A stretch of DNA of 64,000 nt. Source: Catenulispora sp. MAP5-51. GTDB lineage: Bacteria > Actinomycetota > Actinomycetes > Streptomycetales > Catenulisporaceae. Location of the stretch: the NCBI RefSeq assembly GCF_041261205.1, contig NZ_JBGCCH010000033.1, forward strand, positions 45,764-109,763, given 5' to 3'. The translations under genes and the position numbers were made by a program. The notes under the pieces were generated by a model. That model ran no database searches and was not told the origin of the DNA. It saw only the letters and a list, made by a program, of their open reading frames with translations. Positions 49,412 to 57,067 of the stretch are shown in pieces. Positions within the stretch are counted from its first letter, which is position 1. Every line of letters starts with the position of its first letter.

Positions 49412-50295
49412 GACAACACCCGCCGCCGGAAGTTCCGCTGCCCCAGCCCCAGGAACAACAGCAAGAACCCGATCAGCACCGGATACACCACATACAGATG
49501 CATGTGCGGCGCGTCGGTCAGCGCCGCGCGCATCCCCTCGTTGATGTAGATCAGAGGGTTGACGAGCACCAGCGTCTGCAGCCACGGGAAGCCGCCGACC
49601 TTCACCGGCGCCAGCCGCGTCCACTCGTAGTACGTCCCGCCCAGGAACGTCAGCGGCAGCACCACGAAGCCGAACATCAGTCCGATGTTGCGCGCCTCGA
49701 ACGTCGTCCCCAGCAGCAGTCCGAGCGAGGTCATGGCCACACAGGCCAACGGGATGATCGTCAGCAGGATCCACCAGTGGAACGACAGGTCGGCCTGCAC
49801 CCCCTTGGCGTGCACCACCGCGGCGATCGGGAACACCAGCAGCGCCGAGATCATGCCCTGCACCGCGCCGGAGAACACCTTGGCCTGCGCCACCAGCCAG
49901 ATCGGGCACGGTGCCTGCACCCGGTCCTCGATCTCGCGCGTGTAGCCGAACTCCGAGGCCAGTTGCAGCGCCACCGCCTGGATGCCCTGGAACATGATGG
50001 AGATGCCGACCACGCCCGGCACGAGCACCGTGGCGAACTCCGACTCGCTGTGCGTCCCGCCTCCGCCGCCGATGCCCTGGCCGATCGTCGGGAAAACGTA
50101 TAAGAACACGAACACCAGCAGGAACGGCTGCACCAGCGTCCGCGCCACGAACTCGCCGAAGTTCTTCTTCAGCACCATCAGGTCCCGCAGGATCAGCGCG
50201 CCCAGCGCCGTCCGCGCCGCGGCGGCCGCCGAACGCGTCGGACGGGAGCCGATCTGCTGCCCCGTACCGCGCGGGGCGTCGGTTCGCGCGGTCAT
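49408..50295 (-). CDS. ABC-2 type permease (DrrB-like)
   Basis: ABC-2 membrane protein with about six hydrophobic segments and the family motifs FLVFVFLYVFP, LVPGVVGISIMFQGIQAVALQLASEFGYTREIEDRVQAPCPIWLVAQAKVFSGAVQGMISALLVFP, and LPLTFLGGTYYEWTRLAPV. Length is 295. Its start overlaps the ATPase stop (TGATG), so the two are coupled subunits of a DrrAB-type drug or lipid exporter. It ends at the convergent MFS gene. Confidence 0.9.
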   Translation of the reverse strand: MTARTDAPRGTGQQIGSRPTRSAAAAARTALGALILRDLMVLKKNFGEFVARTLVQPFLLVFVFLYVFPTIGQGIGGGGGTHSESEFATVLVPGVVGISIMFQGIQAVALQLASEFGYTREIEDRVQAPCPIWLVAQAKVFSGAVQGMISALLVFPIAAVVHAKGVQADLSFHWWILLTIIPLACVAMTSLGLLLGTTFEARNIGLMFGFVVLPLTFLGGTYYEWTRLAPVKVGGFPWLQTLVLVNPLIYINEGMRAALTDAPHMHLYVVYPVLIGFLLLFLGLGQRNFRRRVLS

Positions 50296-51284
50296 CAGTC
50301 CCTCAGCTCCTTACCGGTCAGCCCGATGAACACGTTCTCCAGGCTCGGCTCGGCCACCGACAGGTCGGCCACGTCGTAGCCGGCGTCCTCGGCGGCCGTG
50401 ATGATCCGCGCCAGCGCGCCGTCGGCGCCGCGCAGGTGGAGTTCCAGGCTGTCGCCTGACGCCCGCACCCGCGTGACCCCGGCGACCTCCTTCTGAAGCA
50501 CGTTGCCGAGAACGTCGAGATCCCCCCGCGCCTTGACCGTCACGACGGTGTCCGCGTCCACGCCGTGTTTGAGCTCGGCCGGCGTGCCCAGGGCCAGGAT
50601 CCGGCCGTGGTCCATGATGGCCACCCGCTCGCACAGCCGGTCGGCCTCTTCCATGTAGTGCGTGGTCAGCAAGATGGTCTGGCCGTCGGCGTTGAGCTCG
50701 CCGAGGATCTCCCACAGCGCCAGCCGGCTCTGCGGATCCAGACCGGCGGTCGGCTCGTCCAGGAACAGCACCGCCGGCCGGTGGAAGATCGCGCGGGCCA
50801 CCATCAGGCGCTGCGCCATGCCGCCGGACAGTGCGAACACCGAGGCCTTGGCCCACTTGGCCAGGTGGAACTGCTCCAGCAGCCGGTCGGCGGTACGGCG
50901 CGACTCGGCGCGCGGGATGCCGAACAGCAGCCCGTGCACGTACAGGTTCTCCCAGACGGTCAGCTGCCGGTCCAGCGTGTTCTGCTGCGAGACCACGCCG
51001 ATCAGCTGCTTGGCCAGCGCCGGCCGGGCCACCACGTCCACCTCGCCGACGAACGCCCGGCCCGAGGTCGGCACGACCCGCGTGGTCAGCATGCCGACCG
51101 TCGTCGTCTTGCCGGCGCCGTTCGGGCCGAGCAGGCCGAAGATCTCACCCGGCCGCACGTCCAGGTCCAGGCGGTCGACGGCGGCGAAATCCGTGTCCCG
51201 GTAGACCTTCGTCAGCTCGCGGGTGCCGATGACGCCGACGTCCGGGGCCATAGCCCCCGGCTGCGGGTTCGCTGGGGACTCCAC
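50295..51284 (-). CDS. ABC transporter ATPase (DrrA-like)
   Basis: ATP-binding subunit of a DrrA-type exporter. Walker A GPNGAGKTT (53-61), Q-loop VVSQQNTLDRQLTVWENLYVHGLLFG, signature LSGGMAQRLMVARAI, Walker B AVLFLDEPTAGLDPQSR and H-loop LLTTHYMEEADRL are all intact. The C-terminal ~80-residue extension with LEHLRGADGALARIITAAEDAGYDVADLSVAEPSLENVF-like text is typical of the DrrA group. Length is 329. It is the first gene of the pair; the HxlR regulator gene lies just upstream on the same strand (33 bp) and may be co-transcribed. Confidence 0.93.
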   Translation of the reverse strand: MESPANPQPGAMAPDVGVIGTRELTKVYRDTDFAAVDRLDLDVRPGEIFGLLGPNGAGKTTTVGMLTTRVVPTSGRAFVGEVDVVARPALAKQLIGVVSQQNTLDRQLTVWENLYVHGLLFGIPRAESRRTADRLLEQFHLAKWAKASVFALSGGMAQRLMVARAIFHRPAVLFLDEPTAGLDPQSRLALWEILGELNADGQTILLTTHYMEEADRLCERVAIMDHGRILALGTPAELKHGVDADTVVTVKARGDLDVLGNVLQKEVAGVTRVRASGDSLELHLRGADGALARIITAAEDAGYDVADLSVAEPSLENVFIGLTGKELRD

Positions 51285-51317
51285 ACCGTCCAGGCTATGG
51301 CCGCGGACTACGACCCG

Positions 51318-51791
51318 CTACAGATCAGCGGAATCCCCGGCGTTTGTCACCTGTTCGGCTGCCGCGGCGCGGTTGGCCCGGTCGATTTCCGCCATATGGG
51401 CCTCGGCCCACGCCCGCAGCGCGGCCAGCGGCTCCTCCAGCGACAGACCGAGCCCGGTCAGGCTGTAGTGCACCTTCGGCGGCACGGTCGGCTCGACGCG
51501 CCGGCGCACGAGCGCGTCCCGGACCAGCCCCTGAAGCGTCGTGGACAGCATCTTCTGCGACACGCCGGGCATCCGGCGCCGCAGCTCGGCGAACCGCACC
51601 TCGCCCGGCGAGGCCTCGGCGAGCACCTTCACCGCCATCGACGTCCACTTCGAGCCGAGCCGGTCCAGCAGCTCGCGGGTCGGGCACGCCGGATCGAACA
51701 AGTCGCCGCGCGCGTCCTCGGCCAGGGCGGTCACTTCCACCTCACCACCTGACGGAGAAGTGCCGTCTTGGCCCGCCTCCGCCGCTCTCAT
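51318..51791 (-). CDS. HxlR-family transcriptional regulator
   Basis: Winged-helix regulator of the HxlR/MarR-like group: CPTRELLDRLGSKWTSMAVKVLAEASPGEVRFAELRRRMPGVSQKMLSTTLQGLVRDALVRRRVEPTVPPKVHYSLTGLGLSLEEPLAALRAWAE. A Cys near the N-terminus could be a redox sensor, as in some family members. I chose ATG 51791 because a longer start would run into the operator. Length is 157. It is divergent from the hydrolase gene, with a palindrome covering its own 5' edge. Confidence 0.9.
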   Translation of the reverse strand: MRAAEAGQDGTSPSGGEVEVTALAEDARGDLFDPACPTRELLDRLGSKWTSMAVKVLAEASPGEVRFAELRRRMPGVSQKMLSTTLQGLVRDALVRRRVEPTVPPKVHYSLTGLGLSLEEPLAALRAWAEAHMAEIDRANRAAAAEQVTNAGDSADL

Positions 51792-51793
51792 AC

Positions 51794-51818
51794 GGTTACC
51801 AGGTATCCAATGGTAACC
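51794..51818. promoter_or_regulatory. candidate HxlR operator
   Basis: GGTTACCA (51794-51801) and TGGTAACC (51811-51818) are exact complements with a 9-base spacer that holds the related half-site GGTATCC. It lies between the two divergent starts, 3 bp from the regulator ATG and 15 bp before the hydrolase ATG. Confidence 0.7.
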
Positions 51819-51832
51819 ACCTGGGAGGAACC

Positions 51833-52702
51833 ATGTCACCGACCGCGTCCCCATCCCCGTCCGAGGAACCGCAGCTGCTCCGCATACCGGTCAACGGGAT
51901 CGAGGTGAACGCGGCCGTGGCCGGAACCGGCCCCGCCCTGCTGATGCTGCACGGCTTCCCGCACACCTGGCGCCTGTGGAGCCAGGTCATCGGCCCGCTG
52001 TCCGAACACCACCGCGTCATCGCCCCGGACCTGCGCGGCCTGGGAGACAGCACCCGCGCCGCCGACGGCTACGACGCCGAGAACCTCGCCCGCGACGCCG
52101 AACAACTCCTGGCCGCCCTGAACGTGGACTCCGCCGAGGTCGTCGGCATCGACGCCGGCGCCGCCCCGGCCTTCCTGCTTGCCCTGCGCCGACCGGACCT
52201 GGTGCACCGGACGGTGCTGATGGAGGCGATCCTCGGCCGCCTGCCCGGAGCCGAGGACTTCCTGTCCGCCGGCGCGCCGTGGTGGTTCGGCTTCCACGCC
52301 GTTCCGGGCCTGGCCGAGACGGTCCTGTCCGGCCACGAGCGCGAGTACGTGGACTGGTTCCTCGCGGCCGGGACCCGGGGACGCGGCGTCCCGGCCGGTG
52401 TACGCGACGCGTTCGTCGCCGCGTACACCGGCACCGAGTCACTGCGCTGTGCCTTCGAGCACTACCGCGCGATGCCCGAGACCGCGCGCCAGATCCAGGC
52501 CGCGACCGCCGGCCGCCGGCTGACCACGCCGGTGCTCGCGATCGGCGCACAGCCTGTCGGCCCAGCGCTGTACCACCAGCTGAAGCGGGTCGCCGACGAC
52601 GTGACCGGACACACCATCGCAGAGTGCGGACACATCATTCCGCTGGACCAGCCCGGGGCCCTGCTGGGTGCGCTCACGGACTTTCTCGTCACGACCCGCT
52701 GA
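51833..52702 (+). CDS. alpha/beta hydrolase, epoxide-hydrolase-like
   Basis: Alpha/beta hydrolase with oxyanion motif LLMLHGFPHTW and VIAPDLRGLGDST. The nucleophile elbow is VVGIDAGAAPAF, with Asp as nucleophile (usual for epoxide hydrolases and dehalogenases), and the base His is in AECGHIIPLDQPGAL. The first ATG with a site is 51833 (GGGAGGAACC). Length is 289. It is controlled by the divergent HxlR gene, judging from the shared palindrome. HxlR control suggests a role in detoxifying electrophiles. Its end overlaps the convergent alginate lyase by 14 bp. Confidence 0.88.
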   Translation: MSPTASPSPSEEPQLLRIPVNGIEVNAAVAGTGPALLMLHGFPHTWRLWSQVIGPLSEHHRVIAPDLRGLGDSTRAADGYDAENLARDAEQLLAALNVDSAEVVGIDAGAAPAFLLALRRPDLVHRTVLMEAILGRLPGAEDFLSAGAPWWFGFHAVPGLAETVLSGHEREYVDWFLAAGTRGRGVPAGVRDAFVAAYTGTESLRCAFEHYRAMPETARQIQAATAGRRLTTPVLAIGAQPVGPALYHQLKRVADDVTGHTIAECGHIIPLDQPGALLGALTDFLVTTR

Positions 52703-53993
52703 TCGGATCCAACTGCTCAGGAGCCGGACGCAGCAGCCACAGGTCGCCACCCGGCGGCGTCTGCAGGTGCCCGACGGCGGCGCGCGCCGTCCGGTCCCCG
52801 GCATCGGCCGCGGCGTGGATGTCGTCGTCGGCGGCGAAGGCCTGGAACTGGAGTTCCGGATACGTCCAGGCCGCCTGGCCGGTCGCGGCCGGGACGACGA
52901 AGTCCACCGCCTTGAACAGGGTTCCGCCGCTGGGCGTGGTGTAGTGCCACAAGTCGACGCCGACGTGCCGGCCGATCATCGCCAGCCGGGTCAGCGCCAC
53001 CAGGTCGAAGGTCGAGTAGTGGTAGCTGCGGGTGCGGGAGAGCTCCTGCGGCAGCCCGCCGTCGGCGCCGATCTGGTCGTCCAGCCGCTTGGTCTCGGCG
53101 GTGACGACGATCGAGCGGGCCAGCGCCGGCTGCCCGGTGGCCAGCGCCAGCGCGGCCTCCTGCATGTCGAAGAACGAGCCGTGGTTGTTGGTCGCCGCGG
53201 CCTCGTCGGAGGCGTTCTTGCTGGTCTGCAGCCAGGTCAGGAACTGCTTGTTCCAGCTGGTCATGCCGGCGTTGTCGGACGCCGACCAGCCCGGCGCGCC
53301 GGTGTTCAGCAGCGCGACGGCGTCGAGGATGTCGGTGAACTGCTGGGAGAAGTCGATGATGCCGATGCCCCGGCCGCTGACCAGGCACGGGATGAACTGG
53401 GTGTAGTCCAGGCTCGGGTTCATGCGTGTGGCCGGGTCGACGAACCAGGTGCGCAGGTCCAGCGCCGCACGCTGCGCGTAGGCGGCGTCGCCGGTGTAGT
53501 ACCAGGCCAGGGTGAGGTCGTAGACGGCGTTGAACATCTCGCCGCGCTCGGCGTGGTCGGTGATGTCGTCGATCGCGGGGTTGCGCACCCCGTCCTTCTG
53601 CACGTACGGGCAGCCCCACGGGTTGGCGGCGGTGGCCGGCTGGGTGGGCCACCAGTAAGGGGCCTGACTCAGGTAGTCGTGCTTGTCGTTGCTCGGCGGC
53701 AGCTCCGGCTTGTCCATCACCGACCAGGGTCCGGCGGTGAGGTCGGCGTCGGCCTGCGTACGCAGTTCCGCCAGCGGCGCGCGCAAGGACGGCACGCCGG
53801 CGCGCACGAGTTCGCGGGTGAGCGCCAGGCGGTAGCCGTCCAGGACCACGGTCGCCGGGATGTGGGACGAGCGGCTCGCAGGGGCCTGATCCGCCGTCCG
53901 TGCCGCGGCCGCGGCGGACGGCGTCAGCAGGCCCGCGACGAGTATGAGGGCTGCGATGGTGCGGCTGCGTTTCATCGAAGGGCTGCGTTTCAC
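52689..53993 (-). CDS. secreted alginate lyase family protein
   Basis: Secreted polysaccharide lyase of the (alpha/alpha) toroid alginate-lyase superfamily (PL5-like). An n-region rich in Lys/Arg (KRSPSMKRS) and h-region AALILVAGLLTPSAAAAA form the signal peptide. The catalytic face has TNNHGSFFDMQEAALALATGQ (Asn, His) and LPQELSRTRSYHYSTFDLVALTRLA (Arg, Tyr/His). The middle part, NAVYDLTLAWYYTGDAAYAQRAALDLRTWFVDPATRMNPSLDYTQFIPCLVSGRGIGIIDF, is also typical. I prefer GTG 53993, six bases after CGGGAG, over ATG 54035. It degrades or trims uronate-containing polymers. A palindrome and an AT-rich region lie upstream. Confidence 0.88.
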   Translation of the reverse strand: MKRSPSMKRSRTIAALILVAGLLTPSAAAAARTADQAPASRSSHIPATVVLDGYRLALTRELVRAGVPSLRAPLAELRTQADADLTAGPWSVMDKPELPPSNDKHDYLSQAPYWWPTQPATAANPWGCPYVQKDGVRNPAIDDITDHAERGEMFNAVYDLTLAWYYTGDAAYAQRAALDLRTWFVDPATRMNPSLDYTQFIPCLVSGRGIGIIDFSQQFTDILDAVALLNTGAPGWSASDNAGMTSWNKQFLTWLQTSKNASDEAAATNNHGSFFDMQEAALALATGQPALARSIVVTAETKRLDDQIGADGGLPQELSRTRSYHYSTFDLVALTRLAMIGRHVGVDLWHYTTPSGGTLFKAVDFVVPAATGQAAWTYPELQFQAFAADDDIHAAADAGDRTARAAVGHLQTPPGGDLWLLRPAPEQLDPISGS

Positions 53994-54045
53994 CAAAGGC
54001 TCCCGTTCCATGTGATGGAGGATTTTCACATACATGAACTGATGC

Positions 54046-54062
54046 CAGGTTTATGAAACCTG
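54046..54062. promoter_or_regulatory. palindrome upstream of the alginate lyase
   Basis: CAGGTTT-ATG-AAACCTG, a 7+3+7 perfect inverted repeat about 53 bp upstream of the lyase start, near TGTG...CACA spaced bases. It may be an operator for an unlinked regulator. Confidence 0.5.
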
Positions 54063-54100
54063 CCGGGTCAGTGTTGCGCGGGAGACCGGGCGCGTCAATG

Positions 54101-54127
54101 AACTCGGTTAACTCGGTTAACTCGGTC
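54101..54127. repeat. three 9-bp tandem copies after the carboxylesterase
   Basis: AACTCGGTT, AACTCGGTT and AACTCGGTC follow one another at the 3' end of the carboxylesterase gene; the last copy overlaps its stop codon. Confidence 0.9.
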
Positions 54128-55491
54128 AGCCGAAGTGGCGGATGCTCTCCGAGTCGCCGGACTGGTACGGCTCCCAGCCGTCCGCGTCCGGCCGGCCGCC
54201 GGCGACGAAGGACGCGGCCGCGTGGGAGAACGTGCCGGCCAGATCGCGTGCCGCGGCGGTCGGCTCGCCGAGCATGGGGGAGCCGGGGTAAGCGTCGATC
54301 GTGGTGAAGAAGAAGGGGAGTTCGGCGCAGTGCGTGGCGCCGAGGTGCGCCGGGTCGTCGGCGGGGGCGTAGTCGAACTGGTAGACGTAGGTGGCGTGGC
54401 CCGCGGCGGCTTGGTGGTCGGCGACGGCGAGCGTCCCGTCGCGGAATACGAGCTCTGTTTCGGCCTCGATGAGCTCGGCGCTCGGTGCGACGCCGGCCGG
54501 GTTGAAGGCGAGGAACGCGGTCATCTCGTCCTTGGTGGTGCCGGTCAGCACCTGCTTGCCGTCCAGACGTCCGGCTGCGAGCGCCTGCTGCCACGCCGCC
54601 GGGATGCCGGGGGCGCCGAGCACGGGATACATGGGCGGGGAGACATTTCCGGGCCGAGCCAACTCCCCGGCGAGCTGCCCATACGCGCTCAGCACTCTCT
54701 CGGCCGGAACTCGTCGGAGCGCTTCGAGTAGATCCAGGCCGCCGGTCAGGCCGAGGATGTCGACGTATCGCCGCGCGTGCTCGGCTGCCACATCAGGGTC
54801 CTGCGGCGGCAGGCCGAACGGGCTGGACTGCATGATGACGCGCTGGATCCGCGGACCGGTGACCGGGGAGGCGGCGAGGTAGAAGCTGGAGAAGGCACCG
54901 GCCGACTGCCCCGCCGACCGTGATCCGCGCGGGATCCCCGCCGAAGGAGGTGATGTTGCGCTCGATCCACTCCAGCGCCGCGATCTGGTCCTGAACGCCC
55001 AGGTTCTCCACGCCGAGTTCGGGCAGGTACAGGTATCCCAGCGGGCCGAGTCGGTAGTTGGCGGTGACCACGACGATGCCGCCGGCGGCGGCCAGGTCGC
55101 GGCCGTCGTACCAGTCCCAGCCGCCGGATCCGCTGGTGAAGCCGCCGCCGTGGAACCAGAGCAGGACCGGCGACAAGCGCTCGTTCTTTCGCACTTCGTC
55201 CAACTGCGGAGTCCATACATTGAGATTCAGGCAGCCGTCCTCGTTCCAGTCGGGAGTGCGTGCTCCCATCACGGCTTCCAGGCGGGACGCGCTCTGCGGC
55301 ACCGACGGGCCGGAGCGGGACGCGTCGCGGGTGCCGTCCCACTGCGGGTGCCGCTGCGGGGCGGCGAAGCGCTGATCTCCGACCGGGGAGGCCGCGTAGG
55401 GGATGCCGCGGAACGCCGCGACTCCGTCCTCGACGATGCCCTGGACGGCGCCCGACTCGGTCGGGACGACGGGGCGGTTCATCGTGGTCAT
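54126..55491 (-). pseudogene. type B carboxylesterase, single-base frameshift
   Basis: N-terminal frame (start ATG 55491, AAGGAAGG upstream): GAVQGIVEDGVAAFRGIPYAASPVGDQRFAAPQ, EDGCLNLNVWTP, PVLLWFHGGGFTSGSGGWDWYDG, VVTANYRLGPLGYL, DQIAALEWIERNITSFGGDPARITVGG. There the text breaks at four C's (54909-54912 on the plus strand). The next frame resumes with GQSAGAFSSFYLAASP, containing the nucleophile Ser, and continues to a normal C-terminus (HCAELPFFF with catalytic His). Removing one G restores ITVGGQSAGA exactly. So the gene is either a very young pseudogene or carries a sequencing error. It is divergent from the Lrp-type regulator. Confidence 0.85.
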
Positions 55492-55645
55492 CGATGTCAC
55501 CTTCCTTGCTTCCTTGCGCTGGCTGGACACCCTTGGTGTATCGCCGACCGACGGAAACAGACGAATCATCGCTCCACTCTGCTAGATATAGGACATCACC
55601 CAGCCCCATCTGGCGGATCAGAGACACACTCGGAGGTACCTCCCG

Positions 55646-56596
55646 TTGTTGAACGAGACCGACCGGCGGATCGCCGCCGTGCTGATGGCCTCGCCGCGTG
55701 CTTCGTGGCGGACCGTCGCCGAGGTGCTGGACCTGTCCGAGCGCACGATCGTGCGCCGTGCGGCCCCGCTGCTGCATGACGGCACGCTGCGGCCCACGGC
55801 GGTGCGGAACCCCGCGCGCTTCCCCCGGATCGTCCCGATGGTGCTGCGCATCCGGTGTCGCCCGAAGCGCATCAAGGCGATCGCCGCGGGACTGGCCCGG
55901 CGGCCGGACACGGTCTGGGTCGACATCCTTGGCGGCGGCACCGAGATCAGCAGTGTCCTGTTTCTCGACGGCGCCGAGGCGCGCAACACATTGCTGCTGC
56001 GCGACTTGCCGGCCACCGCTGACGTGCTGTCGTGGGAGGCCTACGACCTGATGAAGGTGTTCCCCGCGGGCTTCGCCTGGAGCGGGGGACTGCTGAGCAC
56101 GCAGGAGTTCGAGACGCTGGCCACCTTCACGCACGATCCCATTGCCGCGCCGACGATCCAGCCCTTCGACGAAGCCCTCATCGACCACCTCGCCGCCGAC
56201 GCGCGCGCGGGCTACAGCGAGTTGGCCGCGGCGCTGGACACGTCGGCATCCACCGTGCGCCGCCGCCTGGAGACCCTGCTGGCGGCCCATATGCTGCGCC
56301 TGGCGTGCGAGGTGGACCTGGCCCAACTCGGCATCGCCACCGAGGCCCTGCTGTGGATCGCCACCGGCCCCGCCGCCCTGGAACAAGCGGGCACCACCCT
56401 CAGCCGCCACCCGCAGGTCCGCTTCACCGCCGCGACCACCGGCAGCGCCAACCTCCTGGTCGCCGTCGCCGCCGAGAACCTCGACGCCCTCTACACCTTC
56501 CTGACCACGACCGTCGGCGCCCTCAACGACCTCCGCAGCCTCGAGGTGACCCCGATCCTCGCCTCGGTCAAGCGCACCGGCCGCACCCGCCCCTGA
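55646..56596 (+). CDS. Lrp/AsnC-type regulator with two helix-turn-helix units
   Basis: Double-length Lrp/AsnC regulator. HTH 1 is at residues ~3-45 (NETDRRIAAVLMASPRASWRTVAEVLDLSERTIVRRAAPLLHDGTL), followed by a RAM-like half (IVPMVLRIRCRPKRIKAIAAGLARRPDTVWVDILGG). HTH 2 is at ~175-215 (FDEALIDHLAADARAGYSELAAALDTSASTVRRRLETLLAAHML), followed by a second RAM-like half (ALLWIATGPAALEQAGTTLSRHPQVRFTAATTGSANLLVAVAAENLDALYTFLTTTVG). The start is TTG 55646, after GGAGGTACCTCC. It faces the carboxylesterase gene and may control it. Confidence 0.87.
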   Translation: MLNETDRRIAAVLMASPRASWRTVAEVLDLSERTIVRRAAPLLHDGTLRPTAVRNPARFPRIVPMVLRIRCRPKRIKAIAAGLARRPDTVWVDILGGGTEISSVLFLDGAEARNTLLLRDLPATADVLSWEAYDLMKVFPAGFAWSGGLLSTQEFETLATFTHDPIAAPTIQPFDEALIDHLAADARAGYSELAAALDTSASTVRRRLETLLAAHMLRLACEVDLAQLGIATEALLWIATGPAALEQAGTTLSRHPQVRFTAATTGSANLLVAVAAENLDALYTFLTTTVGALNDLRSLEVTPILASVKRTGRTRP

Positions 56597-56717
56597 ACCC
56601 CACCGAAACCCACCGAACCCACTTTCGATAAATCGGTTGTCGGCCCCCTGCGAACCCGGCAAACTATTGCCCACCAAGCGGTTCCGAAGCCGAGATCGGA
56701 AAGGAAGGAGCAAGGAC

Positions 56718-56795
56718 ATGACCGTCGAAGCGACCCGACTGTGCGTCCTCCGGTCCCTGTACCTTGCAAGCCTTCCGGAGGAGATCTCGGCCTGA
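56718..56795 (+). CDS. 25-codon leucine-rich leader-type ORF before tRNA genes
   Basis: Short ORF with a strong site (AAGGAAGGAG, ATG 8 bases later). It has five Leu in 25 codons: CTG at codons 8 and 14, CTC at 11, CTT at 16 and 19. CTT is rare in such GC-rich DNA. One Cys follows the first Leu. The stop overlaps a 21-bp palindrome, and an intrinsic terminator begins 22 bases later; two tRNA genes with Leu anticodons (CAG and GAG) follow 43 bases after that, with no visible promoter of their own. CUG is read by CAG, and CUC/CUU by GAG. The layout fits a ribosome-controlled attenuator; it could instead be an unrelated small peptide gene. Confidence 0.55.
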   Translation: MTVEATRLCVLRSLYLASLPEEISA

Positions 56796-56814
56796 CCGTC
56801 ACCAGGTGACGGTC
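56794..56814 (+). promoter_or_regulatory. palindrome overlapping the leader stop codon
   Basis: GACCGTCACC and GGTGACGGTC are exact complements flanking a single A. The first arm overlaps the TGA of the leader ORF, so a ribosome at the stop codon would prevent it from folding. Confidence 0.7.
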
Positions 56815-56817
56815 CCA

Positions 56818-56862
56818 GGGCCGCCCGCCGGAAGGGAAACCTCCGGGCGGGCGGCCCTTCTC
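56818..56862 (+). terminator. intrinsic terminator between leader ORF and tRNA genes
   Basis: A 12-bp GC-rich stem (56818-56829 with 56846-56857) is topped by a short inner stem closing a GAAA tetraloop (56836-56839) and followed by TTCTC. Inner strands 56828-56835 and 56840-56846 are also complementary to 56771-56778 and 56775-56781 inside the leader ORF. Confidence 0.8.
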
Positions 56863-56904
56863 ACGCCCCCGGCCCGGAAGCACCAAGCACCACCGACCAA
56901 CCAA

Positions 56905-56978
56905 GCTTCCGTAGCCCAACAGGCAGAGGCACGGCGTTCAGCGCGTCGTCAGTGTGGGTTCGACTCCCACCGGAAGCA
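56905..56978 (+). tRNA. tRNA-like gene, class I body with CAG (Leu-type) anticodon
   Basis: It folds as a tRNA: 7-bp acceptor stem GCTTCCG/CGGAAGC, TA at 8-9, 3-bp D stem GCC/GGC with GG in the loop, anticodon stem CGGCG/CGTCG (one G:T), 5-base variable loop, and T arm GTGGG-TTCGACT-CCCAC, with discriminator A and CC after it (no encoded CCA). The anticodon loop TTCAGCG gives CAG, a Leu anticodon, but Leu tRNAs are class II with a long variable arm, and base 37 is C rather than a purine. So its identity is unclear: a pseudo-tRNA, a misacylated tRNA or a special-purpose tRNA. It lies 4 bases before tRNA-Leu(GAG). Confidence 0.65.
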
Positions 56979-56982
56979 CCGA

Positions 56983-57067
56983 GCACCCGTGCTGCAACTG
57001 GTTGACAGCCCGGTCTGAGAAGCCGGGGCCCTTCACGGGCATGTGGGTTCGACTCCCACCGGGTGCA
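56983..57067 (+). tRNA. tRNA-Leu (anticodon GAG)
   Basis: Class II tRNA of 85 nt. Acceptor GCACCCG/CGGGTGC, D stem GCT/AGC with GG in the loop, anticodon stem CCGGT/GCCGG with loop CTGAGAA (anticodon GAG at 57017-57019), long variable arm GCCC-TTCAC-GGGC, T arm GTGGG-TTCGACT-CCCAC, discriminator A. The 3' CCA is not encoded. It reads CUC and CUU Leu codons. The T arm is identical to that of the preceding tRNA-like gene. Confidence 0.93.

Noticed and set aside
51344..51832. An extension of the alpha/beta hydrolase to 51344
   Set aside because: It would run antisense through the HxlR gene and its operator; ATG 51833 has GGGAGGAA.
55631..55642. GGAGGTACCTCC palindrome as an operator
   Set aside because: It is better explained as the ribosome site of the Lrp-type gene, which happens to be palindromic.
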